Assembly: GCA_903879715.1 (NCBI GenBank)
Contig: CAIRMR010000096.1
Coordinates: 60,305 to 124,304, forward strand
DNA: 64,000 bases
Reading direction: 5' to 3'
DNA from: an uncultured Bacteroidales bacterium
GTDB lineage: Bacteria; Bacteroidota; Bacteroidia; Bacteroidales; UBA4417
Shown: piece by piece, positions 28,501-37,520 of the stretch
Layout of the letters: each line of letters starts with the position of its first letter
Position numbering within the stretch: the first letter of the stretch is position 1
The notes under the pieces: generated by a model
The model's database searches: none
Told to the model about the DNA's origin: nothing
Seen by the model: only the letters and a program-made list of their open reading frames with translations
Program-made: the position numbers and the translations under genes

Positions 28501-30180
28501 TTAATTTGCCTTGATAAATTTTCCATTTAAAAATTGTTTCCCCGAGTGGAGTTGATAAATATAAACTCCGGGAGGTAAATTACTCACATCGACAATAATT
28601 TCAAGTACTTTACAATTATCCGAATTTTGACTTTTTTCTATAACCCGGCTACCCTGAAGATTATAAATATTTAATATCACTGCTAATTGACTTTCACATT
28701 TGCAATGAATAGTCAACAAGGTTTTCACCGGATTGGGAAAAATCACTGATTCTAAAACCAAGACTTTCGCGGCAGAAGGAATATTCAGATAAGCCGGGTT
28801 AAATTCAAATGCGCCTATATCAGGTGCTGATCCGAAAATCCGGGGTTTACGATTCGCATCAAAGTCTATGTTTTTAGTATCGGGAAATGCTTTATCAATA
28901 AGAACAGATCCTACTTTTAAATTATAACCCGTTCCGTCAAATTCCGTGCTATCAGTATTTCGCGCAAAGTAGTTGTTGGCAATCATTACCTCGGAAGCTT
29001 TGTTTGGGAGCATTATGTATGAATCTTCACCGGTAAAACTGGTATGAAGATGTTCGTAATAATCATAAGTACCCGGATTGATGATTACATTGGAGGCAAT
29101 CAGGCTGCCTTTGCTTAAAACACTGGCAAACCTGATTCCATCGGACTTTGGATTAATAATATCGTTGTGCAGGACGTAAAATGCCGAATCAGCCTGTATT
29201 GAAATGTCGGTAATATAAATACCGTATTTCATCTGTGTTGTGTCGAGAGGCATAAAACTTCGCCCGGCATCAATTATAATATTGTTAAAAATCCGGTAAC
29301 CGCCCAGTCCATGACTTTCAATCCCACATCCTTTCCCGCTACTGATATAGTTGTTGTAGCAATCGCATTTTGATCCGCCTCCCAGCATAATCCCCGACAT
29401 TTGGGACGACTGTTCCGCCTGGCTGTCGTACATCACAAGATTATCATAAACCTGGCAATCAGAAGTCGCAGAACTTACCTGAATTCCATCCCAACCGGCA
29501 TATTTTACAATATTGTTGTAAATCTTCACTCCTTTCAGCAAACCTGGCATGAGCAGTGTGTCTTTCCCGTCACAGTTTACAAGCTGTCCGAAATATTTTG
29601 TGCTTCCTATATACATTCCTTCATTGCCCGCATTCGCGATATAATTATCATGAATAATCGTATTAAACTGGGTAAAATTATCCCGGGTGGGAGCTAACGA
29701 ACAGTCAGGATCAGTTTTTGCATAAATTCCGGCAATCTTAGTGTTTTCGATTGAGACATGATCAATTTCAAAATCGGAGCTCAGATACCCGGCACCAATT
29801 CCTGAACCATTAGGAATGCCGGTTATTTTAAAGCCGTAAAAATTTGTTTCATCACCGGTTCCTGACAGTCGAATGAACCTGCAGTTCCGGATAGAAATAC
29901 CGGTAGCGTAAATGCCGTTTATGGTAACAATACCTTTCTTATTCATAAAAATAATTGGATTTTCGGCATCTCCAATAAAATTTCGGATTAGAAGAAAATC
30001 ACGCCTTCCCGGCTCAAAAAGAATTGTGTCTCCAGGGTGAACCCGGTTAAAAGGAGCTACGTTTGCATCGATCAAGTTGGTAAGCGTATCCACAGAAATA
30101 CTTGTGCTTTGCGCAAAAAGCATCTGCGAAAATAATAAGCCGATTATTGTAAGAATAGAAAATAGAAAGCCAGATCTCAT
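28501..30180 (-). CDS. Secreted right-handed beta-helix protein with T9SS sorting domain
   Basis: ATG 30180 gives 559 residues with a typical signal peptide (RSGFLFSILTIIGLLFSQML...FAQ). A GTG at 30213 overlaps the upstream gene by 8 nt and is a less likely start. The middle (about 60-450) has parallel beta-helix repeats with many Asn/Gly/Ile turns (NNIVKYAGWDGIQVSSA, NNYISSGKGCGIESHG), as in pectate lyases and mannuronan epimerases. The last 85 residues are a type A T9SS sorting domain (VIFPNPVKT ... NLPPGVYIYQLHSGKQF ... GKFIKAN). It is probably a surface protein acting on the polymer made by this locus, as lyase, epimerase or binding protein; no catalytic residue could be assigned. Confidence 0.88.
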   Translation of the reverse strand: MRSGFLFSILTIIGLLFSQMLFAQSTSISVDTLTNLIDANVAPFNRVHPGDTILFEPGRRDFLLIRNFIGDAENPIIFMNKKGIVTINGIYATGISIRNCRFIRLSGTGDETNFYGFKITGIPNGSGIGAGYLSSDFEIDHVSIENTKIAGIYAKTDPDCSLAPTRDNFTQFNTIIHDNYIANAGNEGMYIGSTKYFGQLVNCDGKDTLLMPGLLKGVKIYNNIVKYAGWDGIQVSSATSDCQVYDNLVMYDSQAEQSSQMSGIMLGGGSKCDCYNNYISSGKGCGIESHGLGGYRIFNNIIIDAGRSFMPLDTTQMKYGIYITDISIQADSAFYVLHNDIINPKSDGIRFASVLSKGSLIASNVIINPGTYDYYEHLHTSFTGEDSYIMLPNKASEVMIANNYFARNTDSTEFDGTGYNLKVGSVLIDKAFPDTKNIDFDANRKPRIFGSAPDIGAFEFNPAYLNIPSAAKVLVLESVIFPNPVKTLLTIHCKCESQLAVILNIYNLQGSRVIEKSQNSDNCKVLEIIVDVSNLPPGVYIYQLHSGKQFLNGKFIKAN

Positions 30181-30205
30181 GCAGCGATTTTGAGTTGAAA
30201 TGTAA

Positions 30206-31393
30206 TTATCCACGTTTAGCTCTTTCCCAGTTCACTGATTGCGAACCTTTCAGAAAGCGCCTTAACCCGAGAAAAACTGACAAATTCATGATAAAGAAGT
30301 AATATGGAACAAAAAGCAGCTTCACTTTAATGGATTTATTTTCAAGATACCAACCCAGCATAGCGGAGCTGTAAAAAAGTATCTGCATCCAAAACAGTAT
30401 GCTGTAAAACCCGAAATCGAATAAACCTTCATTAATTGCCAACAGCAAGCCAATTGGAATCAGTATCAAAAGAGAAAGCGGAGCCAGTGTCCACCGCAAA
30501 ACGCGATGGGAAATATACTGAAACGATAGTGTTCCGTATTTGAAAACATTCAATAAGGATCGCAACCGTACAACCGACTGAAGCCCACCGGCGGAAATCC
30601 GAATTTTGCGTTTCAGCTCTTCCTTTACATTCGCCGAAGCGGTTTCGATTGCATACGCTTCGGGATCGTACTGGATGGTATATCCACTTTGAGCAACCCG
30701 CAGGGAAATGATAAAATCATCGAGCAGGGTGTCGCGTTCCACTTCCTGGTACAGTTCGGTTCGGATGGCAAAAAGCTCGCCGGCAGCCCCTACAACTGAA
30801 TAAAGTTCAGCATCCCACTTTTTCAATGTGGATTCGTATTTCCAGTAAAGTCCTTCACCAGCTCCGGCAGCAGCATCTTTTTCCTTGCTGTAAATGCGTT
30901 TTTCGCCTGATACACAACCTACTTTCGGATTGCTGAATAAATTTACTATCCTACGTACCGATTCCTTGCCAAGCATAGTATTGGCATCGCAAAAAACTAC
31001 GATCGGGGTTTCAACAAATTTCATTCCCCGGTTCATGGCGCCTATTTTCCCGCTGCGCCCGGGCTGGTGATGAACCGTTACTCCGGCATATTGCTTCAAC
31101 TCTTCGGGGGTACCGTCATCCGAACCATCTGTTACCCACACTATATGAAGTTTCGCTTTGGGATATTCCAACTCAAGAGAATTCTGAATTTTTGCAGCAA
31201 CAAAATCTTTTTCATTATAGGCGGCAATGAACAGAGTAACATCAGGTTCATACTCGCTGGTTCCTTCAAGCACTTTTCCAAAACCAAGCATTCTGCGGAT
31301 TTTGATTATGATATACAGAAGGATTCCATAGCCCACATAGGCATAGAAAATGATAAAAAGCAACGACCAGAATGTGATTTTAAGTGCTAACAT
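30206..31393 (-). CDS. Membrane glycosyltransferase family 2
   Basis: A 395-residue protein with an N-terminal membrane helix, a cytoplasmic GT2 domain and three or four C-terminal helices, like processive or cellulose-synthase-like enzymes. Motifs: LFIAAYNEK at the nucleotide-binding edge, VTDGSDDGT, the metal-binding FCDAN, and TLLDDFIISLRV with RKIRISAG in place of the usual QxxRW. It would add a sugar from a nucleotide sugar to the growing exopolysaccharide on the cytoplasmic face. It lies 11 bp after the frameshifted FkbM gene and is near the 3' end of the locus. Confidence 0.92.
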   Translation of the reverse strand: MLALKITFWSLLFIIFYAYVGYGILLYIIIKIRRMLGFGKVLEGTSEYEPDVTLFIAAYNEKDFVAAKIQNSLELEYPKAKLHIVWVTDGSDDGTPEELKQYAGVTVHHQPGRSGKIGAMNRGMKFVETPIVVFCDANTMLGKESVRRIVNLFSNPKVGCVSGEKRIYSKEKDAAAGAGEGLYWKYESTLKKWDAELYSVVGAAGELFAIRTELYQEVERDTLLDDFIISLRVAQSGYTIQYDPEAYAIETASANVKEELKRKIRISAGGLQSVVRLRSLLNVFKYGTLSFQYISHRVLRWTLAPLSLLILIPIGLLLAINEGLFDFGFYSILFWMQILFYSSAMLGWYLENKSIKVKLLFVPYYFFIMNLSVFLGLRRFLKGSQSVNWERAKRG

Positions 31394-31404
31394 AATTCGG
31401 AAAT

Positions 31405-32183
31405 TTAAAGAATCTGATTTATCTTTTTGGCAAAAATGTTGAATTCATCCACTTTCCCAAATTCGAAATGAGCAATAGAACTCAGGGTTTCTTTGATTGG
31501 ATCTTTACCGGAGAGTTTGTCTTCGATAACGAAAGTAATGTTAGGATAGTTTTTAATAAAGCTTGTCGCTCCACGCAATACCTCAGTTTCCATTCCTTCC
31601 ACATCGAGTTTGAAAAGAATACGATCATCCGTATTAATTCCTAAATCGGGTAATATTGAATCAAACGAACGGATAACGGCAAAGCAATCTCCTGTTATAT
31701 TTTCGGTAGTTTTATGCGAAGCGCCTGTATTTACCTGGTTAAAAACAAAGTTTACCAGCTCATCTTTATCCCCCAGTCCAAAGGGAATGTTTTTATCTCA
31801 GACGTCAGATTATTCAATTCCAGATTTTTAGTAAGAACAGCGTAATTTTCTTTAACCGGTTCAAATGCATAACAGCGCATTCCATTATTTGCCAGCATAA
31901 TACAATATTCTCCTATACAAGCTCCTCCGTCAATAAACACGGAGTAATCGTGATGGTGATCAAGGATATACTTTTTCACGTTCCATTCGTAGGCATAATT
32001 AGCAAACTGAAAGTCGTTGGTATTTTTCCTGCAAAAGAAAGTTCCAATCGATGTTCTGATTATCCTGTCGGATTTATGCGATTTTCGGCTGACTACATAC
32101 CTGAAAGAAGCAATGACCGAGATAAAATCACCAAATTTCAGATACTCAAATAAATAACGCAAGTAGATAATTAGTGTATTCAT
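31405..32183 (-). pseudogene. FkbM-family methyltransferase with a single frameshift
   Basis: Two frames join into one FkbM protein. The first, 32183 down to 31752, encodes about 143 residues including the SAM motif FIDGGACIGEYCIML and AFEPVKENYAVL. The second frame is open from about 31795 to 31405 and continues with PFGLGDKDELVNFVFNQVN ... RILFKLDVEGMETEVLRG, the conserved FkbM C-terminal part. A one-base loss in the A5 or C3 run (plus strand 31783-31794) would explain the break: one extra base restores EIK-(TF/NI)-PFGLGDKDE. No canonical slippery heptamer with a downstream structure was seen. The family O-methylates sugars in surface polymers. It may be a true pseudogene, a phase-variable state or a sequencing error. 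Confidence 0.85.
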
Positions 32184-32243
32184 AATGATTTACTTGCATT
32201 GAAATAAAGCAACTGAGTCTGAGAAAATATTTAGATGTTCTGA

Positions 32244-32867
32244 TCAGACTGAGACTACTTTTTCCCATTGATTGGTTTCAAAATTAAACTTCTTGATAAC
32301 CCGGCAGGGATTACCAACTGCGATGCAAAATGGCGGAATACTTTTAGTCACCACACTTCCAGCTCCGATCTGGGTCCGTTTGCCAATAGTTACACCTGCG
32401 GTTACAACGGAATTAGCTCCAATATGCGCGTCCTCCTCTATCACTACACCTTTGATATCCAGTGGCTGAACGCTTGAATTTAGCGAACCGTCCTTATAGC
32501 CATGGTTAAATCCTGAAATAAAAACGTGCTGTCCTGTACCTGAACCCGAACCCATGGTAACCGGCCCGATTATTACAGATCCGATTCCCACTCTAACCCG
32601 ATCGCCAAGCAGAACATTCCCTGAACCATTATTTACCGTACAGAAATCTTCAATCGTGGTTAATTTGCCGATATCGAAGCGGTTCCAGGGGAAAACATCA
32701 ATTCGTGACCGCCGACGGATTAAGGCTCCTTTCCCTTTTTTATGGATAAATGGATTTAATAACCACCGCACCCATAGCCGTGGTCGCGGATTACGCTTTG
32801 GTGTAATCAGCCATAAAACCAGCTTTTTCGTTCGATCGTTTGATTTTATTTTTGCTATGATTGACAT
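32244..32867 (-). CDS. Hexapeptide-repeat (left-handed beta-helix) acyltransferase
   Basis: A 207-residue protein with isoleucine/valine-rich hexapeptide repeats from about residue 65 (LLGDRVRVGIGSVIIGPVTM ... IGANSVVTAGVTIGKRTQIG) and the trimer active-site-type loop SGFNHGYKDG with a His. The end GAGSVVTKSIPP...VGNPCRVIKKF is the standard closing segment of WbbJ/LacA-type O-acetyltransferases. It probably acetylates a sugar of the repeat unit. It is 3 bp from the downstream end of the glycosyltransferase at 32871. Confidence 0.92.
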   Translation of the reverse strand: MSIIAKIKSNDRTKKLVLWLITPKRNPRPRLWVRWLLNPFIHKKGKGALIRRRSRIDVFPWNRFDIGKLTTIEDFCTVNNGSGNVLLGDRVRVGIGSVIIGPVTMGSGSGTGQHVFISGFNHGYKDGSLNSSVQPLDIKGVVIEEDAHIGANSVVTAGVTIGKRTQIGAGSVVTKSIPPFCIAVGNPCRVIKKFNFETNQWEKVVSV

Positions 32868-32870
32868 TGC

Positions 32871-34082
32871 TTACAGTTTTATATTTTTTTCTTTTGCTAC
32901 CAATTCCATATAATTATAAATCTCGGCTACATTGGCCTCCCAAGTATGACTTTTTCCAACTTTTATGCGGTCGGTTTGCTTTTCAGGATTGTCTTCCAGT
33001 AAAGCTTTCTCTATCAATTGTATATATTGCTCCGGGGAATTCGCTGAATACGCTGAATCACCAAAATATTCCATGGCTTTAGTAGCCGAGCAAACCACAG
33101 GTTTACCCATAACGAGGTATTCGTCAATTTTTCTCGGATAATTCCCATCTGTTATTTTGCTGATTATCTGTGGATTTATAGCAACATCAAAGCCTTTGAT
33201 ATAAGCTGGCAGCTGGTCAATGTTCCTGCTTCCCAGAAATTTTACATTATTCAAAGAGTGAAGTGATGATACTTTAAAGCGTTCATCTTCCGGTCCAACA
33301 AGAACAATATTCCATTCGGGTCTGGTTTTTGCGATATACTCAATTAATGGAATATCTAATCTGCCTCCGGTAAGATATCCAACATATCCGATTTTGACGC
33401 CTTGTATTTCGGCAAGGTCCCGGGGAATTATAATGGATTCATTATCTTCAAACATTTTAGTATCGCAACCTTGTCCGACCATATATGAATGATGATTATA
33501 CTGCTTGCCGTATTCTGCATATAAACCGGAGTTGTTAACAATCAGATGGGCTTTTTTCATCAGCAATGGCTCTGAATATTTACCATGTTTTCGCCAATAG
33601 CGGTTTAGCACAAGGAAATCGCGCATGTAATAAACATAGAGATCCGGACTTAAGTATTTCATAATATGACGACCCAGAAACATGGAGCTATCATTAAATA
33701 AAATATAATCTGTGAATCCTAGTCTGTTAATAGCGGATTGAATGTCTTTGGCAAATTTCCTGGTGTTTATTCTATTGAGCCAATCAAACACAGTATATAA
33801 TGGAAGCCAATTAATGGATTCGATCAGGTTTTTAGGATAAAGATTCCATAGATTTTCAGAAACCGGATAAAGGTCTTCTTTCGATCCTTTGGAAATTTCA
33901 ATCCGTTTTATTACTTTAGGTTTTTCTTTGTTTTTTCTTCTGGTATTCCGGTCAAGAGGAGGATTAACATACAGAACACGGTTATTTAACGCAAATTCCT
34001 GTGCTATATTCTTACAATTACTCCCTATGGAGATATCCCATGGCTGTATTCCGATAACAACGATATCACGACCTTTTATCAT
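32871..34082 (-). CDS. Glycosyltransferase, GT-B fold (group 1-like)
   Basis: A 403-residue protein with a GT-B layout. The N-terminal domain carries VVIGIQPWDISIGSNCKNIA, the C-terminal domain YVGYLTGGRLDIPLI ... NIVLVGPEDERF ... VKFLGSRNIDQLPAYIKGFDVAINPQ and KIDEYLVMGKPVV, the donor-binding E-x7-E-like region (DEYLVMGKPVV). It would transfer a sugar in the exopolysaccharide repeat. It lies between the ATP-grasp and acyltransferase genes with short gaps. Donor and acceptor unknown. Confidence 0.88.
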   Translation of the reverse strand: MIKGRDIVVIGIQPWDISIGSNCKNIAQEFALNNRVLYVNPPLDRNTRRKNKEKPKVIKRIEISKGSKEDLYPVSENLWNLYPKNLIESINWLPLYTVFDWLNRINTRKFAKDIQSAINRLGFTDYILFNDSSMFLGRHIMKYLSPDLYVYYMRDFLVLNRYWRKHGKYSEPLLMKKAHLIVNNSGLYAEYGKQYNHHSYMVGQGCDTKMFEDNESIIIPRDLAEIQGVKIGYVGYLTGGRLDIPLIEYIAKTRPEWNIVLVGPEDERFKVSSLHSLNNVKFLGSRNIDQLPAYIKGFDVAINPQIISKITDGNYPRKIDEYLVMGKPVVCSATKAMEYFGDSAYSANSPEQYIQLIEKALLEDNPEKQTDRIKVGKSHTWEANVAEIYNYMELVAKEKNIKL

Positions 34083-34150
34083 GGTGATATTTTTTTAAGC
34101 AACATTTAAGAAACAAATGCAACTGGTTTATTACTAGCTAATTGTTTGAA

Positions 34151-35290
34151 TTAATTTTCATAGAGGGTAGTAAATTTATCATGATTCCACCATTTGCCAG
34201 GATTATCAATTCCCATCATATCTTTTATGCCTCCGTATAAATCCTGCACAATTTCAATGTCGGGGCCTTCATTAATTTCGATGATTACAGGCCCTGTTTC
34301 TGTAAGTGCAACATCCCAGCCAACCATGCCTATTTCCCTGCATTGAGTAGCAACTTTTAATATAAACCTGTTAATTTCATCCCACTGCTTAACTTTTGTT
34401 TTGGCAAATTCTACATTCGTGTCAGTGTGATTGAAATATTTCTGACGATCGTTGGAATAAGCAAAATCGCCCAGCTGTCCGCTTTCTTTATCAATTTTGC
34501 AATACAAACCACCCTGGCTGGCATTATCAACCTCCGAACCTTTTTGTCCCATTCGCAACATGGAAAATAATATTTCCGCTTTCCCGTCAATTACCCTGGT
34601 TATAATCCGGCAGGTATTGATTGAGCCTGAATATATGGCGTCCATATCAGTGTGCTGTTTCAACCCTTCCTGAATAACAAAACTATGGGTAAGAAGATTC
34701 TCTTTAATGAAGGATTTATCTAATTTTTTACCATCTTTAGTTTTATAACCGCTATCTGTTTTCGAAAACACAAAAATCCCTTTGCCCCCTAAACCGAAAT
34801 TTGGTTTAATGAAAATTTTCTTTGCGCCGCAGTTTGAGAGAATTTCTAAAGCAGAATCATCAGCGACAGGTAAATTTTCGTTTGTGCAGAAACCTTTCAA
34901 GTGATATTTCAGAAGCATGACCGGCTGCGCAATGTTAAGACCTGATAAATAGGTGTGGGTTAAGCTTTTATCCCGACAAATCTGGACATAGCCTGTAAAT
35001 ATTCTTGGAAAAAAAAGGAAATAGGCAAAGAAATTTGGAACATACTTTTTCATTTCTTCCACGGTTAATTTACAATCCTTCCGGTAAAATCCAAATCTGT
35101 AATACTGAAAAGGAACGCAGCCCCAATATTTCTGTAAAGCCCGTTTCTCGCTAAATCGGGTTAAAGCACTTTTCTTGTCGGTACACGATAAATATTTGTT
35201 AATATCATCTTCCCAGTGTTTTTTATAATTATTGCGGACCTGAAATTCTGCAATTTTCTTGACAGTCTTGTGAATGAATGAACTTTTCAT
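34151..35290 (-). CDS. Sugar-transfer-associated ATP-grasp protein
   Basis: A 379-residue protein of the ATPgrasp_ST type, which is found in polysaccharide loci. The ATP-binding domain shows FIKPNFGLGGKGIFVF (lysine and glycine-rich loop), the central HSFVIQEGLKQH strand, and the metal-binding end MVGWDVALTETGPVIIEINEGPD. Such enzymes form a carboxylate-amine or carboxylate-thiol bond using ATP; here it may decorate a uronic acid or amino sugar with an amino acid, which would fit the asparagine-synthase-like protein in the same cluster. That link is inference. Confidence 0.87.
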   Translation of the reverse strand: MKSSFIHKTVKKIAEFQVRNNYKKHWEDDINKYLSCTDKKSALTRFSEKRALQKYWGCVPFQYYRFGFYRKDCKLTVEEMKKYVPNFFAYFLFFPRIFTGYVQICRDKSLTHTYLSGLNIAQPVMLLKYHLKGFCTNENLPVADDSALEILSNCGAKKIFIKPNFGLGGKGIFVFSKTDSGYKTKDGKKLDKSFIKENLLTHSFVIQEGLKQHTDMDAIYSGSINTCRIITRVIDGKAEILFSMLRMGQKGSEVDNASQGGLYCKIDKESGQLGDFAYSNDRQKYFNHTDTNVEFAKTKVKQWDEINRFILKVATQCREIGMVGWDVALTETGPVIIEINEGPDIEIVQDLYGGIKDMMGIDNPGKWWNHDKFTTLYEN

Positions 35291-35449
35291 CTTTTAAATT
35301 TTTATGGGTCATTATTTGTTTCTATTTATTGGAATGCCTGCCCGATGCATCCAGGGATTACGCCATAATATCAATCTCGGTTAGTGAGAAAATTTACTCA
35401 TGGCTATTTCATAGGGAGTAAGCGAGCAATTTTATGCCGTATGTTTATT

Positions 35450-36280
35450 CTATTTCTTTTTATAAAAATAAATCCTGAAACGCTTTAGCTCTTTCACAAC
35501 TCTGACAAAAACTGCGTTAACAATAGATCCGCTTTGCTCAACGGTTCTTGTTCCTGTCCAGGCTCTGGAGGATGAGTTGGTAATACGCTTTAATTTACCT
35601 TTTTTAAGTAGGGCATAAGCCATTTGCCCATCTTCCATTCTGGAGTTATTCTTTATAAACCCAATCTTCAGGGCTTCCTCCCGCGGAAAACAAAAATTCA
35701 TACCTGCAACAACAAGTTCAGGATGATTAATGCTGCGCAAAGCATGAATTTTATCCCTGAAAAATTCATAGAAAGCATAATTAAGTCGCGATTGCCCCTT
35801 GCCTGGAATGAAAGAATAAGTACCATAACTCCCCAGGCTTTTCCCTGCCACGATCGGCTTCAACATGGAGTCGACCCAGCCAGGCGGGTAAACAGTATCG
35901 GCATCACCGGTTAAAATATATTTCCCATGCGAACTCTCCATAGCAGTTTGCCTGGCAAAACCGTATCCCTGCTTTAACTCCAAAACAGGTGTTATTCCAC
36001 ATCTGCGAATGATTTCAGAAGTTTTGTCCTTTGAATTGTTGTCTACATAAATAAATTCAACCGGGTAGGAACTCTTCATTGTGCTTAATGATGACAGGTT
36101 GCGGAGAATATTGGATTCTTCGTTCCATGCAATAATATTGATGGAAACCAATGGATTTTCCGTTCGCTGGGCGGCAAACCCCGTCCTTATCTTTTCGAAT
36201 ATTTCCTCAGAAATATCTTCCAGCTTTTGGTATTCATACCAATGAATACGGACATTTGATGGTACTATCGGGCGAAACAT
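35450..36280 (-). CDS. Glycosyltransferase family 2
   Basis: A 276-residue soluble GT-A enzyme. VSINIIAWNEESNILRNLSSL forms the first Rossmann strand, FIYVDNNSKDKT the nucleotide-binding segment, and LTGDADTVYP the metal-binding DxD. RMEDGQMAYALLKKG is the acceptor-side ED motif. Codon use is AT-rich like its neighbours. It transfers one sugar in repeat-unit assembly; specificity is not readable. Confidence 0.9.
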   Translation of the reverse strand: MFRPIVPSNVRIHWYEYQKLEDISEEIFEKIRTGFAAQRTENPLVSINIIAWNEESNILRNLSSLSTMKSSYPVEFIYVDNNSKDKTSEIIRRCGITPVLELKQGYGFARQTAMESSHGKYILTGDADTVYPPGWVDSMLKPIVAGKSLGSYGTYSFIPGKGQSRLNYAFYEFFRDKIHALRSINHPELVVAGMNFCFPREEALKIGFIKNNSRMEDGQMAYALLKKGKLKRITNSSSRAWTGTRTVEQSGSIVNAVFVRVVKELKRFRIYFYKKK

Positions 36281-36344
36281 AAACTGATATTTTATTGTTG
36301 TTTATTTCTGTATTATAAATTCACATGGCAGGCTAACATTTTTA

Positions 36345-37493
36345 CTATTCTGCGCCTATTTCCCGGTATTGGTCCAGTACTCTTTGAGCCGTATTTTTCC
36401 ATGAGAAATCTAACACACGCTCAAATCCTTTTCGAATCAGCGATATCCTTAACTGTTCATCATTCACCAGTTTAATCATGGCTTCTGTGATCTCTTCCGG
36501 TTCGAAAGGATTAATTAAACAGGCTGCATTACCTGCAATTTCGGGCATTGATTCCGTATTGGATGATAGAACCGGGACACCGCACGACATGGCTTCGAGC
36601 ATCGGAATGCCAAAGCTTTCGCGAAGTGATGGATACAGAAATACCTTACACTGGCTATAAATAGCGGGTAGCTTATCATTGGGAATATAGCCGGCGAGTA
36701 TAATCCGGTTAACCAAAGATTTATTGTCAATTTCATCAAGCAGCTTTTGAAGTTTGTCTTGCTCATAATCCGCCATAACCAAATAGTAGTTTAGTCCGGT
36801 CCGCTGCAAAAAGTCAGAAAATGCTGTTAATGTCCTTTTTACATTTTTCTTGGGATCAGTATTTCCAAGAAAGAGGAAAAAGTTTTCAGGCAGGTGATAT
36901 TGCTGCTTTGCCTGGAGAAGTTCAGCTTTATCTGTAACCGGCTTAAAGTGTACCCCAACTCCATTATACACAACGTTTATCTGTTTGTCACCTTTCAAAC
37001 CAAAAAGTTTGTCAATACGATTTTTCTCCGAATGCGAAACAGTGATATTTTTCCGGCTTTTATTTACTAAACGCGGTACAACAAGTTTCCTGTAAATATT
37101 TCCAAATTTCTGGTAAGGCGTGGCGCTTCCGGATAAAATCCCGGCAAAACTGCTTTCCATATAGATGATATCATGAAGCGTTATAACCATAGGGATTTCA
37201 CAGCTGACTGGAGCAGTATTGCTTGTACAATGCAAAATCCGGCAACCGGCTTCCTTTGCGGCCTTAGGCAAGGCAAATTGTTCCCAGAAAGGATAGAAAC
37301 CACCATCAAGTTTAACAATTTTAAAATTCGGAGTTTCTTTTAAGATTGTATCGTCAATATCCGGCTTTACAAAAACTATGTACTCATTTTTATGGTCAAT
37401 TTCCTGCAGGTTACGAATAAGCTCAAGGGCATAAATATCCATGCCATGTTTCTTTTCCCTGAATAGTCGCTGAGCTTCAATCGCTATCTTCAT
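36345..37493 (-). CDS. Glycosyltransferase family 4
   Basis: A 382-residue GT-B enzyme. The C-terminal domain shows NFFLFLGNTDPKKNVKRTL (donor phosphate loop region) and FLYPSLRESFGIPMLEAMSCG, the classic E-x7-E motif of GT4 enzymes, followed by GVPVLSSNTESMPEIAG. It transfers a sugar with retention of configuration in the cytoplasm. It lies 27 bp downstream of the membrane GT2 gene and shares its orientation. Confidence 0.94.
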   Translation of the reverse strand: MKIAIEAQRLFREKKHGMDIYALELIRNLQEIDHKNEYIVFVKPDIDDTILKETPNFKIVKLDGGFYPFWEQFALPKAAKEAGCRILHCTSNTAPVSCEIPMVITLHDIIYMESSFAGILSGSATPYQKFGNIYRKLVVPRLVNKSRKNITVSHSEKNRIDKLFGLKGDKQINVVYNGVGVHFKPVTDKAELLQAKQQYHLPENFFLFLGNTDPKKNVKRTLTAFSDFLQRTGLNYYLVMADYEQDKLQKLLDEIDNKSLVNRIILAGYIPNDKLPAIYSQCKVFLYPSLRESFGIPMLEAMSCGVPVLSSNTESMPEIAGNAACLINPFEPEEITEAMIKLVNDEQLRISLIRKGFERVLDFSWKNTAQRVLDQYREIGAE

Positions 37494-37520
37494 TTTACTG
37501 TTTCCTTTTTGATTCTGACT

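Noticed and set aside
31405..31602. A separate 65-residue gene
   Set aside because: It is the C-terminal part of the frameshifted FkbM gene; its GTG is an internal Val codon in a longer open frame.
31783..31797. Programmed ribosomal frameshift in the FkbM gene
   Set aside because: No canonical X-XXY-YYZ heptamer in the right phase and no obvious downstream stem; a simple one-base loss is enough.
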